Shown here: positions 44,677 through 55,100 of the stretch, in pieces | Position numbering within the stretch: the first letter of the stretch is position 1 | Layout: each line of letters opens with the position of its first letter | Source: Apiospora phragmitis | Taxonomy: Eukaryota > Ascomycota > Sordariomycetes > Amphisphaeriales > Apiosporaceae | Assembly (NCBI GenBank): GCA_038363925.1 | Contig: JAQQWL010000017.1 | Span: forward strand, 62,001 to 126,000 | Reading direction: 5' to 3' | DNA: 64,000 bases | Made by a program: the position numbers and the translations under genes | The notes under the pieces: model-generated | Database searches by the model: none | Seen by the model: the letters and a program-made list of their open reading frames with translations, nothing else | Told to the model about the DNA's origin: nothing

Positions 44677-46026
44677 ATGGAGCCCGCAGATTACACATTT
44701 GATCGGAATCTTCTCGGGAGCTCTCCCAAAATCAAGAAGGGATCTGGTTATTACCTCATCACAAAAGATGGCCGCAAGGTGTTTGACGCAGCTTCAGGTG
44801 CAGCTGTCTCTTGTCTTGGTCACGGGAAGATAAAAGTTCAGCTAGCCCTGGTTAAGCAAATATTCACAGGGATTACCTATCTTGCTTCTTCATTTTGGGC
44901 CAACGATATCGTCAATGACTTGTGCGCGGAACTCATCCAAGGTACAAATAACCAAATGGGTAGAGTCTACTTGACAGGGTCAGGTTCTGAAGCAATGGAG
45001 GCTGCGCTCAAGCTATCTCGCCAATATTTCTATGAACAGAACTCGGAAACCACTCGAGTAAATTTTATTTCTCGAGAACGTTCCTACCACGGGAACACTA
45101 TCGGTGCTTTGAGTGTCTCAGGATTTAAGGCTCGCACAAAACCTTATGAGCCACTCCTTATGAAAAACGTTTCCTTCATTCCCCCATGTTACCAATATCG
45201 TCAACAAGGGGCTGATGAATCGGACCAAGATTTTGTGTATCGAAAGGTCCTGGAACTTGAGGATAAGTTCCAACAGTTACCCCACGAGAGTGTGATAGCC
45301 TTCATTGCTGAACCTGTCGTTGGGGCTGCGCTAGGGTGTGTCCCTTCTCCTCCAGGCTATCTTAAAGGAATTCGAGAGGTATGCGATAAACATGGCGCTC
45401 TTCTTATTCTGGATGAAGTCATGTCCGGAATGGGACGAACTGGTACTTTGCATGCATGGCAACAAGATAATGTAGTACCTGACATCCAAACCGTGGCTAA
45501 AGCACTGGGAGGTGGATATGTACCTGTTGGAGCCGTGTTGGTGTCAAATAACATCTACGATGTTATAAAGAAAATAAGTGGAGTATTTGTCCATGGACAA
45601 ACTTATCAATCTATGCCATTGCAGGCAGCTGCTGCTCTGAGTGTTCAACGAATCATCCGGAAAAAAAACTTGGTGGAGAATGTAGCTATACAGGGCAGGT
45701 ATTTAGGAGATCAGCTACATGACAAGTTAAGCGAGCACACTAATGTGGGAAATATTCGTGGAAAGGGTCTTTTTTGGGGTATAGAATTTGTCGAGAACAA
45801 AGATACCTCAGAACCCTTCGCCTCTGCGCTTGAGGTTGCTACAAAAATTGTGAAGTTAGGCATTTCCGAGTTCGATATTGCAGTCTATCCAAGTACAGGC
45901 TGCGCGGATGGTGCTAGGGGGGGGCGCGACCATATTATGATCGCCCCCGCGTACACGGTCACGAAAAAGGATGTTGACTACATAGTTTCTAAGGTAAACC
46001 TTCTGGTAACCACATTTTTTTTCTAG
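44677..46026 (+). CDS. Nuclear-type class III (PLP) aminotransferase, intact
   Basis: The family moves amino groups from omega-amino acids or similar substrates to an oxo acid; the substrate cannot be told from sequence. The ORF has 449 residues and no intron. PLP signatures are present: phosphate-binding GSGSEA (101-106), YHG (137-139), LILDEVMSGMGRTG with Asp246, the Schiff-base lysine in AKALGGGY (Lys275), and HGQTYQ (306-311). Its three Trp are all TGG and there is no internal TGA, so it reads the same in both codes. Codon use is plainly GC-richer than its neighbours. It sits among mitochondrial tRNAs and GC elements, with mitochondrial genes on both sides. I infer transfer from a nuclear genome; an assembly chimera is the alternative. 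A decayed relative lies at 42709. Confidence 0.88.
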   Translation: MEPADYTFDRNLLGSSPKIKKGSGYYLITKDGRKVFDAASGAAVSCLGHGKIKVQLALVKQIFTGITYLASSFWANDIVNDLCAELIQGTNNQMGRVYLTGSGSEAMEAALKLSRQYFYEQNSETTRVNFISRERSYHGNTIGALSVSGFKARTKPYEPLLMKNVSFIPPCYQYRQQGADESDQDFVYRKVLELEDKFQQLPHESVIAFIAEPVVGAALGCVPSPPGYLKGIREVCDKHGALLILDEVMSGMGRTGTLHAWQQDNVVPDIQTVAKALGGGYVPVGAVLVSNNIYDVIKKISGVFVHGQTYQSMPLQAAAALSVQRIIRKKNLVENVAIQGRYLGDQLHDKLSEHTNVGNIRGKGLFWGIEFVENKDTSEPFASALEVATKIVKLGISEFDIAVYPSTGCADGARGGRDHIMIAPAYTVTKKDVDYIVSKVNLLVTTFFF

Positions 46027-46323
46027 ATTGGCCCCATCATAACCCTGATGAGTAGTCTAGGCAAAAAAAAAGAATAAAAAACGGATAAATATAAAAAAAG
46101 TTCAAAAACGAATAAACATAAAAAAAATTAAGCTCTATTTTCTTCATAGTGTTGTTTGAACAAGGTTTTTCTCACGGGTTTCTTATTATAGTTTGTATTG
46201 GGTGCGGGCTTTTCTTTTGATTTATTTTTTCAATTTTAGATCCAAAATGTTAGTATTTTTAGGGGAGGATTGGAAAAAAAGTTCAAACTAAAAACTAAAA
46301 AAAAAAAGGAGTGTAATTTATTC

Positions 46324-46397
46324 TCGGCCTCCGGCCAAGTTTCATGGTTTTTCTTGCCCCGAGGGGAAGAAAAAAACACAGCAGACGCCCGAAACTA
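46324..46397. repeat. GC-rich element, family A, full form
   Basis: TCGGCCTCCGGCCAAGTTTC, TTCTTGCCCCGAGGGGAAGA hairpin, GACGCCCGAAACTA. Confidence 0.78.
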
Positions 46398-46431
46398 AAA
46401 AAAAAATAAACTTTCAAAAAAAAAAACAAAA

Positions 46432-46508
46432 AGTATGTTTGTCTAAAGATAAGACCTTAGTATATTATCTTTAATATTAAGATATTGGTTCGAGTCCAAT
46501 ACATATTT
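46432..46508 (+). tRNA. tRNA-like structure with enlarged anticodon arm
   Basis: Acceptor AGTATGT/ACATATT (one G-U), D arm GTCT/AGAC, perfect T arm ATTGG/CCAAT with loop TTCGAGT. The central arm CTTAGTAT/ATATTAAG closes a 10-base loop ATTATCTTTA, too long for a standard anticodon arm, and the D loop lacks GG. No anticodon can be assigned with confidence. Confidence 0.35.
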
Positions 46509-46572
46509 ATTATTTGTTAGAATACATAACAAATATTTTTATTACAATAATTTAATTTTTTGAATATATATA

Positions 46573-49165
46573 ATGAATATTACTTTAATACTTTTTTTAA
46601 TAGGGATCCTAGGATTTGTGTTGAATAGAAAAAATATTATATTAATGCTTATTTCTATAGAAATAATGCTATTATCTATAACATTTTTAATATTGGTAAG
46701 TTCACTTAACATTGACGATATAATAGGACAAACTTATGCTATTTATATAATAGCAGTAGCAGGTGCAGAATCTGCTATAGGTTTGGGTATTCTAGTTGCT
46801 TTTTACAGATTAAAGTCCTCCCTTGAATTACATCCTTATTTTATAGCTCCATTATTTCCCCTCATCCCTTTTCTTTATGATGCCTTCGGGATCCCCCGGA
46901 TATCTCATTATCTCGATGAGATAAGAGATAAGAGGGGGAATAAAGAAGAGATACCGGAAAGGGCACGAAATATATACCCTAATTTTTTATTGGGGCACGA
47001 AAAAGTTCGATTTTTTTCTACAAATGCTAAACAAATGCGTAAAATAAATTCGTCCCTTATGTCAAATAAATTAGATTCTTCATTTATTACGGGTTTAATT
47101 GATGCAGAGGGTTCTTTTGTTGTAACTCGGCCTCCGCCCAAGTTTCATTGTTTTTTCTTGCCCCTCGGGGCAAGAAAAAACACAGAAGACGCCCGAAACT
47201 AAATATAATAATTATATTTATTTTAAAGAAGCTGCCTTTATCATTAAAAATAAAGAGCACCTTACAAATGAAGGTATGGATAGAATCATAGAACTAAAAG
47301 CTATAATTAATAAGGAATAATTTAAGGTTTTGATCAAAAAAGATAAAGTAAACCTTTATCTAGTTATAGTTCTACCTATAGCTAAACTTTCAAATTGCGG
47401 GAAGGTCTTAAAGACAAATCTACCAAATTAACATAGTAATATAGTTAATGGCATAGGTAATGACTCATGGTATGGTAAAAACGGTTTGTATATATAGATA
47501 ATCTGCAGCCAAGCACCTACTCCGTTGCCCCCACACGAGCAGCAAAGCTGCGTAAGTGTGTGAGGGCTAGTATTCTAAGGAATAATGGTGTGCAGTTCAT
47601 CGACTAAATGGAAGTTGGTTTATTTTTAATAAGCTTAAGATATAGTCAGTTTCAATATGAAAGTATTGGAGTAAAACGAAGAGGAAGTCATTTTGCTCAT
47701 CTAATATATATGGACTATATTTATATTCTATCTCGTCTAACCCTTTTTAACCAGAGTCATCTTGCAACAGCCGCAATAAACACAGCAAATAACAATAATA
47801 ATCACCCAGAAATAGTACGAACCTCTCGTCCTATGAGTCACAAAAGCCTTAGATATTTATCTTCAAGTTCGCAGAACAACAACGTACTACCTTCAGTAGG
47901 AAAAATCTCAACTAATACGGAGGCTCACGAAGGGTTGGTAGAAGAGAGCTTACATAGCTGATTTATCACAGGGTTTACCGATGCTGAGGGTTGTTTTAGA
48001 ATAAGTTTGGTTAAAGACCTTCGTAATCGTTTGGGTTGAAAGATACAAGCTTTTTTTTTAATCAACCTTCATTTAAAAGATCTAGATCTCTTAAAGCAAA
48101 TTCAGGTGTATTTTGGAGGTATAGGTGCGGTTACATGCTCAAAAGATAAATGTCATTATGTAGTAAGTTCTTTGTCTCAAATATCTAATACAATTATCCC
48201 TCACTTTGATAAATATCCTTTAATATCTCAAAAACAAGGAGATTACCTCTTGTTCAAAGATGTGGTATCAAGGATGTTAAATAAAGAACATTTAACTCGA
48301 GAAGGTTTAAGGCAAATAGTTGCAATAAAGGCTTCTTTAAATTTAGGGTTGCCAGAAAAAATAAAACAGGCTTTTCCTTTAGTTATTCCTGTTCAAAGGC
48401 CTACAACTTTAAAACCGGTAATCCCGCATGCTAAATGAATGCAAGGGTTTATTACAGGTGAAGGCTGTTTTTTTGTGAATATCTTTAAATCTTCACACCA
48501 TAAGTTAGGTTTCCAGGTGAGGGTAGAATTCGAGCTGGCTCAACACATTCGTGATAGTTTATTAATAGAGAGTATTAAAGATTATTTCTGTTGTGGAATT
48601 GTTAGTAGTTATTCTAAAGGTATGGTGAAGTTTAAATGTATAAGTTTTTTAGATATATCTTCTATAATCATTCCTTTTTTCAAAGAGCATTTCCCTCTGG
48701 GTAATAAACGTTGAGATTTTGTGGATTTTTGTATAGTTGTTAAATTAATGGAAGATAAAGCTCACTTATCAAAGGAAGGACTAAAGCAAATCCATAGTGT
48801 AAAAGCCAGCATGAATACCAAAAGAGTCAAAGAATAGTAAATCTTTTGGTTACAATTAATTGCAATTGCTGCTTCTTATTATTTAAAAGCAGGTAGATAG
48901 GTGCTATTGTGGTGATGCAGTATATTCCTTTCCATCGCATAATATTGCGTCACAAATAGGCAGGTGGCGGGTGGTGTATGACCGGTAAAGGGGCCGGTCC
49001 TTGTAAAGGTACCCTAGTAAGAAACTATGTAGAATCTTTCTAGGGCTCCCTTACAGTAGATAAAAGATAGATGATAGAAGATAGAAACAAACCATGTTAA
49101 TATTAGGGCGAATGTCCGGAATGTCTTCGTTACGAAGAGGAAGTATTGCCATAGAATATAAATAA
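46573..49165 (+). CDS. nad4L: NADH dehydrogenase subunit 4L, two exons
   Basis: Nad4L is a small complex I membrane subunit. Exons 46573-46811 and 49135-49165 join to 89 residues: [32 protein letters not shown], then the conserved [18 protein letters not shown], completed by [10 protein letters not shown]. The TAA overlaps the nad5 ATG by one base (TAATG), the usual fungal coupling. The split codon (TT + A) and the G before the second exon support the boundary. Two decayed or captured nad4L copies occur downstream in nad5 intron 1. Confidence 0.93.
46812..47320 (+). pseudogene. LAGLIDADG endonuclease reduced to its ends
   Basis: In frame with nad4L exon 1. A linker ends RFFSTNAKQ (47008-47034), then motif 1 [16 protein letters not shown] family A element (47127-47201) follows at once and the frame stops at TAA 47200-47202. 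Behind it only the last 35 residues of a LAGLIDADG protein remain ([20 protein letters not shown]) to TAA near 47320. The whole middle, including motif 2, is gone. Confidence 0.78.
47127..47201. repeat. GC-rich element, family A, full form
   Basis: TCGGCCTCCGCCCAAGTTTC, TTGCCCCTCGGGGCAA hairpin, GACGCCCGAAACTA; sits at the deletion point of the LAGLIDADG remnant. Confidence 0.8.
47608..48837 (+). CDS. LAGLIDADG homing endonuclease
   Basis: ATG 47608 lies inside the end of the ribozyme core; TAG at 48835-48837; 409 residues, with TGA as Trp. RYLSSS is at 47851-47868. Motif 1 is [15 protein letters not shown] (47960 on), motif 2 [14 protein letters not shown] (48436 on), with the typical C-terminal ASMNTKR. 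It is intact and probably the active mobility gene of this intron, having taken over from the truncated one upstream. Confidence 0.84.
48838..49134. other. 3' end region of the nad4L intron
   Basis: Contains a GACCGGTAAAGGGGCCGGTC hairpin (48979-48998). No coding sequence was recognised. Confidence 0.5.
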
Positions 49166-52100
49166 TGTATTTAAGTATAATAATTTTACCTTTATTAGGA
49201 TCTATAGTTGCTGGCTTTTTTGGTAGAAAAGTTGGAGTTAGCGGTGCACAGTTTATTACATGTTTTAGTGTAATTACAACTACAATATTAGCAATCATAG
49301 CTTTTTTTGAAGTAGGTTTTAATAATATACCAGTTTCAATTGAATTATTTAGATGAATAGATAGTGAATGATTTAACATTGTATGAGGTTTTGAGTTCGA
49401 TAGTTTAACAGTTTCTATGTTAATACCTGTTTTAATTATTAGTTCTTTAGTTCATATTTACTCTATAAGTTACATGAGTAACGATCCTCACATACAAAGA
49501 TTCTTTAGTTATTTAAGCTTATTCACATTTATGATGATTATATTAGTTACAGCTAATAATTACTTATTAATGTTTGTAGGTTGAGAAGGTTACCCTAATA
49601 GCCTTAGATGACTATATTTATACAAAGATAAATATTTCAGCCTTTCGGTCGGGACTAGTCCCCTCGCGGGGACTTGTCCACGCCTTGGGGACAAGGCTCT
49701 CCCTGCGAAGCAGGGAGGGACTAGTTTGAAGAATAAAACAAGTTTTATTCTTCAAAACCGGAAAGGTAAAAATATTAGATATATAACAAGTAATAATAAT
49801 AATAATAATGATTGTTTAATAGTAGGATCTTTATTGGGTAATTCTTATATGGAGAAGAATGAAAAAGGAGTAAGAATAGTCTTTATAAAATGTAGTGATA
49901 ATATAGAATATTTAATGCAATATTATAGCTATTTAATTAATATGGGTTATTGTAAATTAAAAAAACCTGTTTTAAATAAATTAATCTCTAAAAAAAATAA
50001 AATTTTATATTATTATAAAATAGAAAGTTATTATTTAACTGAATTTGAAAGATTCTTTCAAATATTTTATAAAAATAATCTTAAAATTATACCTTTAAAT
50101 TTAAATGAGTGTTTAACACCCTTATCTTTAAGTATATGATATTTAGATAATAACCCTAAGTTCTATATTTCAGATAATCAAAGCTATTATTTAAATAATA
50201 ATGACTTAGATTTTATATCTCAAAATTTAAAATCTAAATTTGATATAAATACAAAATATAAATTAGAAAAAGGTCTAGTTGCTTTTTATATTGAAAAGGC
50301 AAATTTAAAGAATTTTAGTACTTTAATAAAACCACATATTTCTCCTTCTTTACAATATAAATTAAATGATTCATATAATAAATTTATTATATGAAATAGT
50401 ATTAAATCTCCATTAAGAAAAAATTCTAATCCGTTATTGCATAATAGCCTAAGAAATTACACTACTAATGCAAATAATTTGAAATATTCTGCCCTTCGGC
50501 CTAGGCCCTGGACTAGGTCCTTAGTGCCTAGGCCTGTTTATTTTTTTTATTTTTATTTTTTTTTTACTGATCTACAACCATAAATTGTAATATAATAAAA
50601 AAAAAAATAAAAAAAAAAAAAAATATAGTTTCGGCCGCCACTTAAGGTGGCTGAAACTTGGCCGGAGGCCGAGAGAGGTTAAATATAAAAAAGAATATGT
50701 ATTAAGCAATATTCAAAAAGAGGCATTAATAGGTATAATACTAGGTGATGGTTTTATTGAAAGACTTAAACCGAATCATAATGCAAGACTTAGAATAGAA
50801 CAATCTTATCCTGAAAAAAGTGAATATTGAAACTTTTTATATGAATTATTAGAACCTTTAACTGCAATGGAACCTACGTTATTAACAACCTCCTTTATTT
50901 TTTTTAATCTTTTTTATTATATTACAATCTTTAATTGTGTTAATGTTAAAAAGATTAAAAAAATATACAGGACTCGCTGCGCAGTATCTGTGCCGAGGCC
51001 GAGGGGGGGAGAATATAAAAAAAAGAGGTGTTACTACTAAATCATTATATTTTAGAACATTAGCAATGCCTTGTTTAAATTATTTTTACGAATTATTTTA
51101 TAAACATGGTATAAAAATAATACCAAGAAATTTAGAAGAATTATTGACAGCTCGAATCCCCTATTACCCCCTACGGGGGTACACGGGGATATGGTTTAGC
51201 TTTTTTTCCCTCCTCCACCGTCTATGTGTTATTCGCTTTTCTAGTGTATTATTATTGGTATATCCTTTAAATAATTATATAGGAAACTTTCTTTTAATTG
51301 TATTATATATTCATCTTATTTCTTATGTTATAAGTTTAAGTAGTGGCACCCCAGGTTTAACCCTTTCTTCTTATGTAGCAAGCCAAAGTTAGGTTAGTAT
51401 TTTTAATCTCAATATAATTAAACATTAGTTATAAGTGGTCATCCAACTATGTTTTGCTAGTGATGGTATAAAAATTGACAGGTGGTGGTACAAAAATTTT
51501 AAGGTGATGGTGGAAAAAGTTTGTCTATTTTATTTAGATAGGTTGCGATTTCCATACATCCCTGCGTTATGAAATTAACGTAGAATTTTACAATAATTTA
51601 AGTAAGTTTATAAATATACAATGTTAATTACACTGATACTTTTTATACTTGGAATTTTATGTTCCAAGTTATATAGAAAAATTATTATATTAATACTCCT
51701 CTCGGTAGAGATGATGCTATTATCTATAGCATACCTAATAATAGTAAGTTTAAAAAACATGGAAGAAGGCCAAATCTGAGCGATCTACATTATTGCTTTT
51801 CCGGTTGTTGAATTTGTAACAGGAGGTTTGGGTATTTTAGCTGCTTTTTATATACGAAGTTTGAATCTAGAATATAAACCATTTTATTTAAATAAAAAAA
51901 CTTTACCTTTTTTAGGATCTATAGTTGCTGGCTTTTTTGGTAGAAAAGTCAGGGTAAACGGAGCACAGCTTATTACATGTTTTAGTGTAATTACAACTAC
52001 AATATTAGCAGCTATAGCGTTTTTTGAAGTAAGATTTAATAATAAAGATGGTTTTAAACTTAACAGTCTTGGTGCTAATCGAAATATAAATTATATATTA

Positions 52101-55100
52101 AATAATAAGGTTTATTTTTCAACAAGTAGTAGAAATTTAGGAGATAGCCAAAATCTAAATTGTGTAGTTTACTTAAATGCAGATATGGATAAAGAAAAAA
52201 TAGTTAAAGAAAATAGAAATAAATCTGGAGTTTATCAATGAACTAATTTAAATTCAGGATTAATATATATAGGAAGTAGCGTAAATCTGGGGAAAAGATT
52301 TAAAGATTACTTTAGTTATTCTTATCTTATTGATAAAAAGATGGTCATATATAAAGCTATTTTAAAATAAGGTTATGCTAATTTTAAAGTAGAAATTTTA
52401 GAATATTGCGCTCCAGAAGAATGTATTAAAAGAGAACAGTATTATTTAGATACTTTGAAGCCTGAATATAATATATTAAAAGTTGCAGGTTCAAGTTTAG
52501 GTTATATACATACAGAAGAAACCTTGGCCAAATTTAAAGAAAGAAAATTCACACCTGATCATTTGAAAAAAATAAGAACTCATTTAATTAGCTTAAATCA
52601 AACCGAAGAGCAAAGATTGCGTGCAAGGGGGCGAATGTTAAAATTAAATAAGGCCAAAGGTATGAAGGTTGAAGTAACTGATATTAGAACATCTGAAACT
52701 ACAATATATAATTCTATACGATCAGCTGCCAAAGCTTTAAGTACAGATTTTAAAGCAATGCAATATAATGAAAAGTTACAAGAAGAAAAGGGGGTGTATC
52801 TGTACCATTTAAAAAACATTTTTATCTAAAAATCAAAAGATAATAAATACCGATGGCGACATGGATGACGGCGGTAAATCTGTTCATAATCAAACTATTC
52901 TTCATACTAGATCTTTTAGCCCTTCTATGTTTTTTCTTATCCTTCGGATAAGAAAAAACAAAGTCCTAGGACGTACTGGGCTGCGGAGCCGTAAACAAGA
53001 TGTAGAATATCTTGGATTAGTATTAAATAAGAATTTCGGTTTAAGAACCAGGTTAGAAGAAAAAAAAAAACCTAATCAATGAGTTATATATATACCTGTT
53101 CGTCAAAACTCTAAAAAAAAATTAAAGGATATCGTAGGTCCATTCTTTAAACTTTATAAATATGATTAGTGGTGGAACAATAAAACCCTTACTCTTTGAT
53201 GCAGGTAAGGAGGACAAAAAGCTGTTAGTGATGGAGGGAATTCATGTGCTAAAATTAAATTATATTTATTTAATCTTAGTCTAAGAGTCCGTCATCATCT
53301 ACCATATACTTGGTGTACGGTAGTTCATTTTTACAATAATTTAGATTTTAAATAGATACAATGAATATTACACTAATACTTTTTTTAATAGGAATTTTTG
53401 GTTTCATATTAAATAGAAAAAATATTATATCACATTCTATAAAACTATTCAAATTGGAAAGTTATAAAAGTGTAGACTTAATAGGTCCTGCCTTCAACTC
53501 ATTGAGTGAAGGTTTTTTGAGATTAACCCTAGCTTTCATATTTTTAAGGTTTATAGTTGCTTGCTTCTTTGGTAGAGAAGTCGGATTTAGCCGGGCGCAG
53601 TTAATTAAACTTTTATATGCAATAACCGTACAGATAATATGAAACGCTGCCTTAGTTTTTTATTTTCCTTCACCCTGAGGGGAAATAAAAATCTTTAACA
53701 CTATCTCGGATTTAAAGGTATTATACAGGGAATTAATCAGTAGAGTATTGAATATTAGGAAGGAGCCGGTTAAATTTGGAGTTAAACGACCTAATATTAA
53801 TTATGGCTGCGCCTTAAATAAGAAGGTTTATTTTTCAACAAGTTGCTGTGTACAAGGCGACAACAATAACCAAAAATCAACCGTGGTTTCCTACGGCGAA
53901 AATGGTAGCTCTCTCCATATCGTGAATAAAGAGGAAGAACAATTTACCGTGGTATTAAATAAAAGTGAAAAGCTTAAATTAGATGCAAGAGAGCGAATGT
54001 TAAAATTAAATGAAGCAAAAGGTATAAAGGTAAAAGTTACAGATTTAAGGACAAATGAAACTACAGTATACAATTCACTACGTTTAGCAGCTAAAGCTTT
54101 AAGTACAGATTTAAAATCAATATATTACAACGAAAAGATACAAAAAGAAAGAGGTACACTTGTTCCTTTTAAAAATCATTATTCTTTAAATATAGAAAGA
54201 GTAGTAGCTGATAGTAAGGATGTATTATGTATATCCGATAATATAACTGACTCCTCTTACACAGAAAAATTTGTACTTTCTCAAGACTTTATAGAGTGAT
54301 TTAGAGGATTTGTGGATGCTGAAGGTTGTTTCTACCTAAACAGAGATCAGGGCTCTAGTTACAAATTTAGATTTAAGATCGTTCTTCACATAGATGATAA
54401 AGAAGTGTTAGACTTTATCCAAAGCACACTTAAAATAGGTAAAGTAAGTACTAGTAATTCTCAAGCCACTTTAACTGTATCTGCGAAAAAAGATCTTGAT
54501 CTAGTTATATATATTTTTTCTTCTGTATGTAACTTAAATACTACCAAACATTTGAATTTCCTAGCTTTTAAGGAGGCATTTGAACTTTATTGAAACATTA
54601 CGCCGCAAACAGCCAGAATCTCAAGACAAACAGTCGTAGACACCTCTAAGACTCAGGCGGCTCCTTGTGATGAGTTGGTTAAAGATATTTCTTTTCCGAA
54701 TAAGGACCTAATATCCTTAAAAATAGATGCTATAAAAAACAGTATGAATAGTAAAAGAAGTAATTATGAAATGCTTAAAGACCATGAAATCCGTATAACT
54801 CCTTACTGATTACTGGGATTTGTTGAAGGTGACGGATCATTCTTTGTTAGCGGTACCGGAGTTTTAACTTTTACTATAAAACAAAAAGGTAATTTAGCTG
54901 TAATGAAAGCAATACAAAACTTCTTTAATAAGCTATTAATTAGCAATACACCTTTTATTGCATCAAATAGTACCCTAATTCAGAAAGGTACGCAGGCTTT
55001 GGAAGATAGCTCTTCTTCTACTGCAGCTTTAAATCTAAATGAATACGGATCAAAGGAAAATGGCACGCTTAATGTGGCTTATTTGAATACAAGTAAACAA

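Larger units (their letters stand above)
46027..46572. other. Spacer between the aminotransferase and nad4L
   Basis: A-rich repeats (ACGGATAAATATAAAAAAAG, ACGAATAAACATAAAAAAAA) just after the stop may be the gene's old 3' flank. A family A element (46324-46397) and a tRNA-like structure (46432-46508) follow. No ORF was seen. Confidence 0.6.
46812..49134 (+). mobile_element. Group I intron in nad4L with two LAGLIDADG genes
   Basis: The core lies between the two ORFs at 47390-47650 (AAATTGCGGGAAGG, ATCTGCAGCCAAGC, GTTCATCGACTAAATGG, AAGATATAGTC). It is close to the cox2 cores at 35690 and 38220. 3' of the second ORF, 48838-49134 is non-coding. Confidence 0.8.

Noticed and set aside
51621..51900. 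Second functional nad4L
   Set aside because: It lost conserved residues (AGAESAIG region reads FPVVEFVTG) and has no stop before nad5-like sequence.
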